A stretch of DNA of 64,000 bases, taken from NCBI GenBank assembly GCA_965223755.1, contig CBDCXF010000001.1, forward strand, positions 558,001 through 622,000, given 5' to 3'. The position numbers and the translations under genes are program-made. The notes beneath the pieces were generated by a model that ran no database searches, had not been told where the DNA came from, and saw only the letters and a program-made list of their open reading frames with translations. The stretch comes from CBDCXF01 sp965223755 (GTDB taxonomy: Bacteria; Acidobacteriota; Thermoanaerobaculia; Multivoradales; JAHEKO01). Each line of letters opens with the position of its first letter. Position 1 is the stretch's first letter. This document shows, one piece after another, positions 50,332-59,900 of this stretch.

Positions 50332-51378
50332 TTATGTAAGAAACTGCTCGGCCATACGCACCGTGACCCGGCCCGCGTGTTGATCGCACAAATGAGCGTA
50401 TCGCTGGGCTGATTGAAAGGTGGTGCCGAGGAAATCGGCGATCTCGGGCACGGTCGCTCCGCTCATCGCCAGGTAGCTGGCGGCAGTATGCCGCAGGTCG
50501 TGGAAACGGAAGTCGCTGAGCCCGGCGGCCTCCTTCACTTCCTTCCACGCTGTGTGCGGGAAGGTCACTTTGTCGATGTCCTTGCCGAGTTTTCTGCTGG
50601 CGAAGACGTAGCCGCTGATATGGGGTGCCTTGGCCATTTCGCGGATCAAGCGGTCCGCCGTTCCTGCGAAGGTCAGGACGCGTTTGCGCCTGTTCTTGGT
50701 CTTCTCTAGCAGGGCCGTTGCCGGATGGCTGTTCAGATTCACCCGCGACCATTCCAGCCCCATGACCTCCATCTGCCGCGCTCCGGTCGTGAGCGTGAAG
50801 ACGACCAAGGGATAGAGGCGCTTGTCGGAATGCTGGCGGCACGCCTCGAGCAGCTTGTCCTTTTCCTCAATCGTCAACCACCGGGTGCGGCCTGGTGGGA
50901 GTCGTCGTGGCTTGACCGCACGCACCGGGTTGCGTTCGACCCAGTACCACTCTCGCATTGCGGTATCGAACAAGGTGCCAAGCGCGTGCAGGTGATGATT
51001 CACCGTCTGAGCCGAGTACTCCTGTGAAAAGAAGTCGCGGCCGGCGGCAACGCGTCGCGGCGTGATGTGAGACAGCGGCACATCTCCCAAAAACTGGATC
51101 CATCGCTCAAGCTGCTGGCGGCGAGCTTCGGTATGCGTTGGAACCCAATCCCCGGACCCAACCTGCAACAGCTTCTCCACCGCCTCCGACAGCGTGTGTT
51201 TGTCGGCTTCTGAGTCCGAGTACTTGCCGGCGGCAATCTCGCCCTCGACTTGGTCGGACCAACTTTGCGCCGCGGCGTAGGTAGAAAAGGTGCGGCTGAG
51301 CTTGTGCCCTCGCTTGCGCACGATGGCCTGATAGCGTTTTTTGCCGCCCTGCGTGGGTCGCAGCCGAATGGTCGCCAT
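50332..51378 (-). CDS. int: Tyrosine recombinase (island integrase)
   Basis: A 348-residue integrase. The N-terminal arm-binding part (GGKKRYQAIVRKRGHKLSRT) is followed by a SAM-like domain (LSEAVEKLLQVGSGDWVPTH) and a catalytic domain with the first Arg in FTLTTGARQMEVMGLEW, RFHDLRHTAASYLAMSGATV (H-x-x-R) and nucleophile Tyr in TTFQSAQRYAHL. All catalytic residues are intact, so the island may still be mobile. It lies 107 bp from the tRNA-Gly(CCC) gene that contains its attachment site. Confidence 0.95.
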   Translation of the reverse strand: MATIRLRPTQGGKKRYQAIVRKRGHKLSRTFSTYAAAQSWSDQVEGEIAAGKYSDSEADKHTLSEAVEKLLQVGSGDWVPTHTEARRQQLERWIQFLGDVPLSHITPRRVAAGRDFFSQEYSAQTVNHHLHALGTLFDTAMREWYWVERNPVRAVKPRRLPPGRTRWLTIEEKDKLLEACRQHSDKRLYPLVVFTLTTGARQMEVMGLEWSRVNLNSHPATALLEKTKNRRKRVLTFAGTADRLIREMAKAPHISGYVFASRKLGKDIDKVTFPHTAWKEVKEAAGLSDFRFHDLRHTAASYLAMSGATVPEIADFLGTTFQSAQRYAHLCDQHAGRVTVRMAEQFLT

Positions 51379-51484
51379 GCCGATATTCTACCGAATCCTG
51401 TGCCTTCAGTGAGACAAAGAGACAGCCCCATACACGCACGCGCGTGCGATGGTCGATTTAAATTATTGATTTTAAAGGATTAAA

Positions 51485-51560
51485 TGGAGCGGGCAACGGG
51501 ACTCGAACCCGCGACATCAAGCTTGGGAAGCTTGCACTCTACCAACTGAGTTATGCCCGC
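51485..51560 (-). tRNA. tRNA-Gly(CCC)
   Basis: Cloverleaf on the minus strand: acceptor GCGGGCA/TGCCCGC, D arm with AACTCAGTTGGTAGAGT, anticodon arm CAAGC TTCCCAA GCTTG with anticodon CCC, T arm GCGGGTTCGAGTCCCGT and encoded TCCA. Its 3' half is duplicated at 46539-46582, marking it as the island's integration target. The tRNA stays intact after integration. Confidence 0.95.
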
Positions 51561-51611
51561 CCGTTTCCGGGTTGGAAAACCTACGCTGACGTCAGGGCTC
51601 AGTCAAGCGTT

Positions 51612-52865
51612 TGTCCTAGATCAATACCTTTGAGACAGTCGGCGGGAGGACGACCCGTGGGTCGAGTTTTCTAAGGTAACTTGCCGGTGGTTTCCGTTTC
51701 AAGCTTCTGTGGGGTCTGTAGGTGTTGTAGATGTCCTGGAATCTCTGGACGTAGGGCCTCAATCCCGAGACGGTGTCGGGCAATTCATACATTTCATAAA
51801 ACTCGCCTCTCCAGGTCTCCTGCATCCTCTCGACGGTGCCATTGAGCTTGGGGCTCTTGGGCGGCAGGACGTAAAGCGTGATGCCTCGGTCTCGGCAAGC
51901 CTTCTCAAACTCGGCCATGAATTCGCTCCCACCATCCACCTGGATCGAGGTGATCTCAAACGGACACTCTGTGATGACCTTGTCGAGGAAGCGGGCAGCG
52001 CAGCGACTGGTTGCGCGCTGGTAGACCTCTCCCACTGTCCAGCGACTCACTGGGCAAGAGGCCGAGAAGTGCTTGAGCCATCTTCCTGGAGCGGGGACCA
52101 GGTGCAGAGTATCGATCTGGATTCGTTCACCCGCCTGGGTGGGTTTCGGGCAGGACTTGGGCAAGCGCTTGGCGTGCAGGCGGCGCATACGCCGAGAGTT
52201 CTTGTACTTCAAACGCTGGTAGCGCACCCGATAGATCACCCCTCGGTCCATCAGGTGGCGCAAGATCCTTCCGACCGTGGCTTCTGAAACCTCAAACCCT
52301 TCGGCTTGGATCAAAGGAGCTAGGGTCTCCTTGCCCCAGGCAGGAAACTCTTTACGAAGGGTTTCGACCCGGTGCACCAGATCCGAGGACCAATTGGCCT
52401 TACGCACGCGTTTGGGCCGACTCGAGAGGGGTTCTAGATGCCGAGGTCCACGCTCTAGGCGCTTTCTCCAGCGGTAGAGAGTTGCCCGACTCTTGCCCAG
52501 AATCTGAGCTGCTTCTTCACCTGAGACCCCCTTGGAGCGTAACTGCTCAAAGCCTTTGACCAAGCGCAGGCGCTCTTCGGCTTCATCGCTCAGAGCAGCA
52601 ATGTCTTGACGGTAGTACTTGTAGAAACTGGGATTGAGTGCGACGATTTGCAATTGGGGGTCTCCCTTCGTTTTGGGTTATTTGTCATGACCCGAAGGGT
52701 TTCGGCCCCCTTTTCTCTTGTCAAGGCTGGGGATGATGACGGCTTGATGGATAGCTCGCCTGTGGCGACCTAACCACAACCCTTGGGAATCTCTGCCGAG
52801 ATTCCCACATCTCCCACAGCCTCTACGACGAACCGATCTGTCGCACAGGTGTTTGATCTAGCTCA
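51612..52865 (-). mobile_element. Second insertion sequence with DDE transposase
   Basis: 1254 bp. The terminal inverted repeats are TGTCCTAGATCAATACCTTT followed by GAGACAG on the left, and the complement of TGAGCTAGATCAAACACCTG followed by TGCGACAG on the right. A perfect 5-bp direct repeat GCGTT flanks it (51607-51611 and 52866-52870). One transposase gene is present. It is distinct from the IS in tadA. Confidence 0.9.
51616..52653 (-). CDS. DDE transposase, IS481-like
   Basis: A 345-residue transposase. An N-terminal HTH (GFEQLRSKGVSGEEAAQILG, then KSRATLYRWRKRLE) and a second HTH (EFPAWGKETLAPLIQAEGFE, then VSEATVGRIL) precede the DDE core: RIQIDTLHLV (Asp), ITSIQVDGGSEFMAEFEKAC (Asp) and PPKSPKLNGTVERMQETWRG (Glu). 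It appears intact. Its TAG stop (51616-51618) lies inside the left inverted repeat. Sequence divergence from the tadA IS transposase shows they are different elements. Confidence 0.92.
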   Translation of the reverse strand: MQIVALNPSFYKYYRQDIAALSDEAEERLRLVKGFEQLRSKGVSGEEAAQILGKSRATLYRWRKRLERGPRHLEPLSSRPKRVRKANWSSDLVHRVETLRKEFPAWGKETLAPLIQAEGFEVSEATVGRILRHLMDRGVIYRVRYQRLKYKNSRRMRRLHAKRLPKSCPKPTQAGERIQIDTLHLVPAPGRWLKHFSASCPVSRWTVGEVYQRATSRCAARFLDKVITECPFEITSIQVDGGSEFMAEFEKACRDRGITLYVLPPKSPKLNGTVERMQETWRGEFYEMYELPDTVSGLRPYVQRFQDIYNTYRPHRSLKRKPPASYLRKLDPRVVLPPTVSKVLI

Positions 52866-52903
52866 GCGTTCCGGCCGACCCCGTGGCCACAGTTCGATGC
52901 CGT

Positions 52904-53953
52904 CTAGTTGTCCCCCATCAGGATGTCGCCAAGACCGCCTAAGACCGAACCTTCGCCCTTCCGAGCACCGCCGGTCTGTGGCGCCGCAGCGTAGACCCGG
53001 CTGGCCAGACGGCTGAACGGCAACGACTGCACCCAAACCTTGCCGGGGCCGGTCAATGCGGCAAAGAACAGCCCTTCTCCTCCGAACAAGGCGGTCTTGA
53101 TGCCGGGGACCATCTGGATGTCGTAGGTGACTGTGGATTCCAGGGCGACCAAGCAACCGGTATCGAGGCGCATGCGTTCGCCGGCGGCTAGCTCACGCTC
53201 CATGATGGTGCCGCCAGCGTGGACAAACGCCAGGCCGTCGCCTTCCAGCTTCTGCAGGATGAATCCTTCTCCACCGAAGAAACCAGCTCCGAGACGGCGG
53301 TTGAAGGCGATACCTACCGCGACACCTTTGGCCGCACACAAGAAGGCGTCCTTCTGGCAGATGAGCTGGCCGTTGTGTGCACTCAGGTCGATGGGGATGA
53401 TGCGTCCTGGGTAAGGCGACGCAAAGGCCACCTTCTGGCGCTGTGGATGGGTGTTGCCGAACACCGTCATGAACAGACTCTCTCCAGTCAGCACCCGTTT
53501 TCCAGCACTGAGGACTTTGTCGAGGAAACCGCCCTGCTTATCTTTGTAAGACCCGTCGCCGAAGATGGTCTGCATGTCGATGCCGGGATCCATGTACATA
53601 AAGGAGCCCGCCTCCGCGATGCACGCCTCCTGCGAGTCGAGGGTAATTTCGACGAATTGCATCTCCTCGCCGAAGATTTGGTAGTCGATCTCGTCGGCCA
53701 TGCGGTCGGTCGGCACCGGCGGCGGAGCTTGTTCGGCAAAGGCCTCAGCGAAATCCTCGTGGTCGCCGGCGACAACCCAGTTGTCCATCCCTTTGCGAAA
53801 GACGTAGGCGTTGCGCGGCAGTGCACCGCCGCGAATTTGCGCTTCGACGTCAGCCTTGGTCATGGGACCGGCCTGCTTGCCGTTGACAGCGGTAAACCAC
53901 ACTGAGTTTTGAGTTGGGGCTTGGGTATCTGGGCTTTGTTCGCTTTCAGTCAT
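52904..53953 (-). CDS. GYF_2 domain fused to an AIM24/TIGR00266-family protein
   Basis: A 349-residue protein. Residues about 15-70 are a GYF_2-type domain (NSVWFTAVNGKQAGPMTKAD, GGALPRNAYVFRKGMDNWVV). Residues about 90-330 are an AIM24 beta-helix-like domain: EEMQFVEITLDSQEACIAEA then GSFMYMDPGI, and ALFGGEGLFFAALTGPGKVW then VQSLPFSRLA. The C-terminus is a Gly-rich tail (GSVLGGLGDILMGDN). The biochemical role of AIM24 proteins is unclear. Its start overlaps the stop of the glutaminyl cyclase gene by 4 bp, and the adjacent IS inserted just beyond its 3' end without breaking it. Confidence 0.82.
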   Translation of the reverse strand: MTESEQSPDTQAPTQNSVWFTAVNGKQAGPMTKADVEAQIRGGALPRNAYVFRKGMDNWVVAGDHEDFAEAFAEQAPPPVPTDRMADEIDYQIFGEEMQFVEITLDSQEACIAEAGSFMYMDPGIDMQTIFGDGSYKDKQGGFLDKVLSAGKRVLTGESLFMTVFGNTHPQRQKVAFASPYPGRIIPIDLSAHNGQLICQKDAFLCAAKGVAVGIAFNRRLGAGFFGGEGFILQKLEGDGLAFVHAGGTIMERELAAGERMRLDTGCLVALESTVTYDIQMVPGIKTALFGGEGLFFAALTGPGKVWVQSLPFSRLASRVYAAAPQTGGARKGEGSVLGGLGDILMGDN

Positions 53954-54861
53954 TGAGAATCTCCAAAGTCTGTATCCGCATCTTCAACGTGGACTGGTCC
54001 GTTTGTGGCATGGAATCGAACTTCAAACATCTTCGACCAATACTTGCCGGTGACAAAAAAAGTTTCTCTTTGCGGATGATATGCAATGCCATTGAGGACT
54101 TCGGCGTTGCCAGGATTTGGGCCCAGTGCCTGGCGTAGGTCGCTAGCGTCGATGCGCGCGCGGACACGTCCCTGCTCTGGGTCTAGTGCGGCGATCTCAT
54201 CCAGGGTATAGATGTTGGCGTAGATCAAGTCGCCAACGCACTCCAGCTCGTTGAGAAGGTGAACGGGAGCGGTCAGGTCGGTGAAGGTTTGGTCGGAGAG
54301 GTGGGCAAACGACTCGGGGTCGAAGGTTCTGAGGGTGCCGCCACCGTTGCTCAACCACAATCTCGTTCCATCGTTGCAGAGTCCCCAGCCCTGTCCTTGA
54401 TAGCTGGCGGTCCCCTCGAGTTTGAGATTCTTGTTCCAACGCAGGGCCGTCCCCGCGTTCCAGGTCAGTTGCCACAGATGGTTGCCGTGCCCGGTCAAGC
54501 CTTCCCCGAATAGGTTGTGGTCGAGAGCTTGACGAGCTAGGACTCGCCCAGTTTCCCAATCGACTCTCCGCATTTCGGACTGCCCGTAGTGTCCCGTGCT
54601 CTCCCATAGGACGCCGTCCACGAACTCCAGTCCTTGGGTGTAGGCCTGTGGGTCGTGTGGATACTCAGCCAGGATCTCCACGGTCCACTGTTCGGAGGCC
54701 AACACCGGGTGTGTGGACGGTGCTGGTGAGGCGGGCTCCGCCAATGGAGCCTCGGAGGTCGGCTCCACTTCCGCCGGTTCCGATTCCGTGGCAGCGCCAC
54801 AGGCGGCCACGATGACAACGAGCGCACATAGAGCACGTCGGGCAGCGGGATTCACCGGCAC
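53950..54861 (-). CDS. Glutaminyl-peptide cyclotransferase lipoprotein
   Basis: A 303-residue lipoprotein (lipobox VVIVAAC near residue 20) with a five-bladed glutamine cyclotransferase propeller. Conserved pieces are PHDPQAYTQGLEFVDGVLWE, STGHYGQSEMRRVDWETG, LFGEGLTGHGNHLWQLTW, LNELECVGDLIYANIYTLDE and EVLNGIAYHPQRETFFVTGK with YWSKMFEV. The enzyme forms N-terminal pyroglutamate on exported proteins or peptides. It is coupled to the AIM24 gene downstream and is adjacent to the OPT transporter gene upstream. Confidence 0.88.
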   Translation of the reverse strand: MPVNPAARRALCALVVIVAACGAATESEPAEVEPTSEAPLAEPASPAPSTHPVLASEQWTVEILAEYPHDPQAYTQGLEFVDGVLWESTGHYGQSEMRRVDWETGRVLARQALDHNLFGEGLTGHGNHLWQLTWNAGTALRWNKNLKLEGTASYQGQGWGLCNDGTRLWLSNGGGTLRTFDPESFAHLSDQTFTDLTAPVHLLNELECVGDLIYANIYTLDEIAALDPEQGRVRARIDASDLRQALGPNPGNAEVLNGIAYHPQRETFFVTGKYWSKMFEVRFHATNGPVHVEDADTDFGDSQ

Positions 54862-54870
54862 GGCGACTCG

Positions 54871-56847
54871 CTAAGCGGTGCGTTTGCGAACGCGGTATGC
54901 GAACCAGGCAATGAGTCCGGCAAAGAAGACTGTCGCTAGCGGATGCGCAAAAGCACCCGCCCAGTGCTCACCAATACTCCATGGTGACATGCCGCGCGCA
55001 GCAGCCCAGCCAGCGGCCGCCGCGACGCCAACACCCAACAGCCCTTCGCCACCGACCAAGCCCGACGCGATCAAGACGCCGCGCTCTCGGCGATCGTCGG
55101 CTTCATCTTCGTTGCTGGCTCGGCTGGTCAACCACCAACGCAGCATCCCACCGAAGAACACCGGCACCATGGTGGCCACCGGCAGGTAGACGCCAACCGC
55201 GAATGGCAGACTCGGGATGCGGAACAGCTCTGCAATTACGGCGATCGCCACTCCGATTCCCACCAACGCCCAGGGTAGTTCGCTCTGCAGCACGCCGTCG
55301 ATCACCAGTTTCATCAACGTCGCTTGCGGTGCCGGTAGCTCCTCGCTGCCAAATCCGTAGGCGTTGGAGAGCACAATGACCGTGAGGCAGACAAAGGTCG
55401 CTGAGGTCAGGACGCCGACCAGTTCACCGATTTGTTGCCGTCGCGGGGTCGCGCCGAGCAGGAAACCGGTCTTGAGGTCTTGTGAGGTGTCCCCTGCAAT
55501 TGAGGCGGCGATGGCCACCACACACCCAACTGTCAATGCCGCGATCTTGCCCTGCAAGTCGGTCCAACCCAGGAGTAGGAAGATGCCCGCGGTCGCCAGC
55601 AGCGTGGCGATCGTCATGCCGCTGGTTGGATTGGAAGTCACTCCCACCAGACCGACAATGCGCGAGGAGACGGTGACGAAGAAGAAGGCCGCGATGACCA
55701 CCAGGATTGCGGCGAGCACGCGCGCGGGTACTCCGGGGAGTGAGGCGAAGGCTACCGGTATGAGGCCGAGAACGGCAGCCAGGATACCGACGCCGATGAG
55801 GGTCGTTTTCAGGCTGAGGTCGGTCTCGGTGCGCGGAATCGATTCGCTATCGTCGCCGCGGGAGCGGAACTGACGGGCGCCGACACGGAAGCTCTCGATC
55901 ATGGTGGGGATGGACCGAATCAGGGTGATGATTCCCGCCGTGGCTACCGCCCCCGCGCCGATGTAGCGCACGTAGCGAGTCCAGATCAGCGACGGTGACA
56001 TCTCGGCGATGGTCATCACCGTCTCCGGGTACAGAGGCTCGGCGCGGCCGGTACCCCAGTAGGCGATCGCAGGAATGATCACCAGCGACGACAGCAGCCC
56101 ACCGCCGACCATGATCGCCGCGACTTTGGGACCGAGGATGTAGCCGACGCCAAAAAGGGCGGCGGAAACATCGCTCGATAGCTCGCCCTTCTTCAAGAAC
56201 GGGATCTTGACCGACAGTTCGTCGGGCAGCGCCTTGGCCCAACCGACGACAAACTTGAAGGCAGCGCCCACTCCCAAGCCCCAAAAGACGTTAGCGGCTC
56301 CGCTGCCACCGGTGTCGCTGGCGACCAAGACTCCAGCACATGCCGTTCCTTCCGGGTAAGGCAGCTTGCCATGCTCCCTTGCGATCAGATAAGAGCGCAA
56401 GGGAATCATGAACAGGATGCCGAGCAGCCCGCCGCACATTGCCAGCAAGGTCATTTGCACCAGCGAGGGCGGGGCTCCCCACAGAAACAGCGCCGGCAAG
56501 GTGAAGATGACGCCGCTGGCCACGGAGCTGGACGCCGAACCGACGGTCTGTGACAGGTTGGCCTCGAGGATGCTGGATTGCGATCCCAGGCGACTGAGGA
56601 CGCGAAAAGCGGCAACCGTAATCACCGCCACCGGAATTGATGTGGAGATCGTCAACCCGGCGCGCAGTCCGAGGTAGGCGTTGGCCGCTCCGAAAAGGAT
56701 GCCGAAGAAGATGCCGGCGATGATGGCGCGGATGGTGAACTCGGCGGGCGAGGTATCGGGAGCCACATAGGGCTCGTAACGTTGCCCCTCGGCGAGCGGT
56801 TCGAACGCCGCCTTGGGCAATCCACGGGCTGGTTTGTCGTCGATCAT
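54871..56847 (-). CDS. OPT-family oligopeptide transporter
   Basis: A 658-residue membrane protein with about 15 helices. FTIRAIIAGIFFGILFGAAN, then AYLGLRAGLTISTSIPVAVI is the OPT N-terminal signature; LPYPEGTACAGVLVASDTGG, ALFGVGYILGPKVAAIMVGG and DTSQDLKTGFLLGATPRRQQ are further family motifs. Bacterial members transport peptides or metal chelates using the proton gradient. The gene lies 9 bp upstream of the glutaminyl cyclase, so they likely form an operon. Confidence 0.93.
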   Translation of the reverse strand: MIDDKPARGLPKAAFEPLAEGQRYEPYVAPDTSPAEFTIRAIIAGIFFGILFGAANAYLGLRAGLTISTSIPVAVITVAAFRVLSRLGSQSSILEANLSQTVGSASSSVASGVIFTLPALFLWGAPPSLVQMTLLAMCGGLLGILFMIPLRSYLIAREHGKLPYPEGTACAGVLVASDTGGSGAANVFWGLGVGAAFKFVVGWAKALPDELSVKIPFLKKGELSSDVSAALFGVGYILGPKVAAIMVGGGLLSSLVIIPAIAYWGTGRAEPLYPETVMTIAEMSPSLIWTRYVRYIGAGAVATAGIITLIRSIPTMIESFRVGARQFRSRGDDSESIPRTETDLSLKTTLIGVGILAAVLGLIPVAFASLPGVPARVLAAILVVIAAFFFVTVSSRIVGLVGVTSNPTSGMTIATLLATAGIFLLLGWTDLQGKIAALTVGCVVAIAASIAGDTSQDLKTGFLLGATPRRQQIGELVGVLTSATFVCLTVIVLSNAYGFGSEELPAPQATLMKLVIDGVLQSELPWALVGIGVAIAVIAELFRIPSLPFAVGVYLPVATMVPVFFGGMLRWWLTSRASNEDEADDRRERGVLIASGLVGGEGLLGVGVAAAAGWAAARGMSPWSIGEHWAGAFAHPLATVFFAGLIAWFAYRVRKRTA

Positions 56848-56929
56848 GGCTCCCCTTTCTGGCTCGCTCGTCTAGCTTCCTTGCTTAGCTTCATTTACTG
56901 TCTAGCATCCTTGTCTGGCGCGCCGGATG

Positions 56930-59900
56930 CTACTCGACCACCTCTGAGGTGTCGATTGGAGATTCTGCGGCAGGGTCGATTGGAAGTCGGAAAAGAACGC
57001 GCAGACCACCGCCCTCTCGGGCTACGGCCTCGATCTTGCCCCCGTGCGACTCAACGATGCGTTTGCTGATCGGCAACCCTAGACCGGTTCCGGTCGCATG
57101 GGTCGAGAAATAGGGTTCAAAAATGCGGTCCAGGTCGGCTTGCGGCACGCCAGGGCCCCGATCCTTGACTTCAACCTGGACCTGCCTGCCATCTGCCTCT
57201 CGAATCTCGATCTCCACCGGGCTCCCATTGGCTACCCGGAGGGCGTTCTCAATCAGATTGCGCAGCACTCGAGTCAGAAGGCGACGGTCGGCATAGAGTT
57301 CGATTTCGTTGCGGTCGCCGTCCATGACGATCACCTCGCCTCCTTGAGCGCGATAGCTGTCGACGATTTCGCGACCCCAAGCTATAGCGTCAAATCGTTC
57401 GAGTTCCAGTTCGGGGCGGCGGCTGTATTCCGAGAATTCGTTGGCGATAAGACGCAGGTCTTCGACCTGGCGAAGGATGTTGGCGGTACAGCGATCGACG
57501 GTGTCGTCTTGACGGAACACTTCGCGTAGGTGCTCGGCCGAGAGCCGAATGGGGGTGAGGGGGTTCTTGATCTCGTGAGCAACGATCCGGGCCATTTCCG
57601 CCCACGCCGCCAGGCGCTCGCCCCGCACGATATCGGTGACATCTTCCACCACCCACAGCGTCGCGTCACCGCCGTGGCGCTCGACGGGGAGCGCGGCAAC
57701 ATTCCAAGACCGCTCTTCGCCGTTTTCATCGATGTCTACCGCGCCAGCCCAACGCTGGCCTGAGGCGTCGTCATCCGGACCGGAGGCGGGAATCCGCTTC
57801 ATTTCAGGTCGGATTACCGCGGACCAGTTGTCGCCTTCACCAACACCCAAGAGTTCTTCTCCAGCACGATTGACCCGACTGACTTTTCCGTCACTACGCA
57901 CCAGGACGACGGCGGTGGCGACATTGGCCAGAATGCGCTCCAGCAACTCTCGCTCGACTCTCTCGCGACGCTGAGACACCGATATGTCCGCAGCCATTTT
58001 GTCGATCGCTGAAGCTAGTCTGCCGAGGTCGCCCTCGTCCGGCATGGCAATGCCCAGCGACTCCGCTCCTCCAGCGATCCGTTCGGTCCCCGCGATCATT
58101 TCCAGAACGGGTCGACTGAAGCCTTGAGTCGCGCGGCGTGTCGCCCACAGCCCAAGCAGCAAGATGGCCAGTGCAATCAGCAGAGTTCTCGCTCGCAAGG
58201 TCTGCGCCGCCTCGGTCAGAAGATCTAACTGCGCTGTCACCGGAACCGCCAAAATGAACCGCGGCCCGGTCGTTCCCAGATTGACGTTGAGAGGGGCGTA
58301 GACGGATCGCTCCCCGGTGGCAGGATTGCTGTGGCTGACCTGCGGCGCGCCGTCGAGCACCAGCGCCGAATACACCTCGGCAGGAAGTCGACTGCCCACC
58401 TCGCCGGACGCAAAGCGAAAACGGCGGCTGGTGGCATAAAGACCGCTGTCCCAGTAGAGGTCAGCGTCCCGTGCGACGATTTGCGACACCCCCGCGAGCA
58501 GGTCGTCATTGAAGTAAGTGGCGAGCGCAAAATTGGGGCTGACGGTTTCTACATAGTTGTTAATAGTGCGCCGCGCCGCCTCCAATGCCCCAGTTTCCAG
58601 CCGATCTCGTTGGTCGGCGAGACTTCTCTCGTACAGCGTCAGCAAGGCGAGATTGAGCACCAGCAATGGAATCAGGATCAAGCCGCCCAGGGTCAGTGCC
58701 AACCGGCGTGGGAACGACTGGCGCCAAGCTTGGATCTGTTCTCGCAGTCCCCGTTTGCCGAACCCCGGTTGGCTCAACAAGCTAAAAAGCCCGAGAACGA
58801 CGAAGCACAGGGCGACGCGGCCGGCAACGCGCTCGGTGGCAGCACCAGGAGCGAGGGCAGCAAGCTCAAGGCGAAAAGCACGGTCAGGGGAAAGGAGGTT
58901 GAACGAGTTGTTCCACAGGCCCGGCGATTTCGAGTCGATCTCCTCGTCGAGTTCGTTCGGCAACGTCGTCAATACGGCCGGCTCGAAACTCCGCTGCTGC
59001 GCTCCGGCCAGCAACCGGCGTAGCGCCCAACCGTTTACAGGCTGCCAGGCATATTCGAGGTCGGCGAAGTAGCTACCGCCGAGGAGCAACCGAACCACTC
59101 CCCCACTGCCACCGGCCGACTCCCCCGAGGCTTCCGTCGGGCCCTGGGCGGTCAGTAAACCCCGTTCATAGGTCGAAAGCTCGGTTTCCTCGCCGAGAAC
59201 GGTGGCGTACGAGTTCAAATCTCGGTGGTTGAGAGGAGAAGCCTGCCAAACACCAAAGGCGAGGGCTTCGACCGAACCCAAGGCGGTTTGTCCAAGGCTG
59301 AGCGAGAGAATGTCGAAGTCTTCGAGTTTGGCGCGTATTCGCTCGTTCATTTCAACGAGTTCATCCGGCGTCGCTGCCGCCGTACGATCGAGTTCGGTGA
59401 GCGCGCGGCGCGACTGGGCCAAACGTTCGCTCCCCGTCCACAATAAGGTCACCCAAGTTGCCAGCAACAGCATCAGGGGCACGCGACTGGAACCGCTGGC
59501 GGTGCTGAGGATCGCAATTCCCGCCACAGCGGCCACAAGCAACGCGACGACTGGCACATCGAGCCAAGCTGCTCCGATCGCGAGCGCAACGATCAGCACG
59601 CCCAACCACGCACGCGGTGCCATGCTTTGCGTTTTCTCCCGCCCCGGTCGCAAAACTCCAACAGCGTATGCAGCGCCGGCGATGAGGGCGAGAACTCCTT
59701 CCGACATCGAAGGGAAGCCGGGAATCGCCACGCTGCCGCCGATCATTCCGCTTGTCCACCCACCCGCCACCGCGAGCCCAGCGCCCACTGCGAGTTGCGC
59801 CCCTAACGGTGCCATTCGCAACAGAGGTACACCCATTGCGGCCATAATCCACGCGACAGCCACCCACACCGATGCAGAGAAGAGATAGAGCGCGACGGCC

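Larger units (their letters stand above)
46539..51531. mobile_element. 5.0-kb integrative island in tRNA-Gly(CCC)
   Basis: It is bounded by perfect 44-bp direct repeats (46539-46582 and 51488-51531), the second being the 3' half of an intact tRNA-Gly(CCC). It carries a tyrosine integrase next to the intact tRNA, an AlpA/Xis-like gene at the far end, an XRE regulator and about six unrecognised genes. It has no replication, packaging or transfer genes, so it would depend on a helper or be a satellite-like or cargo island. Confidence 0.88.
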
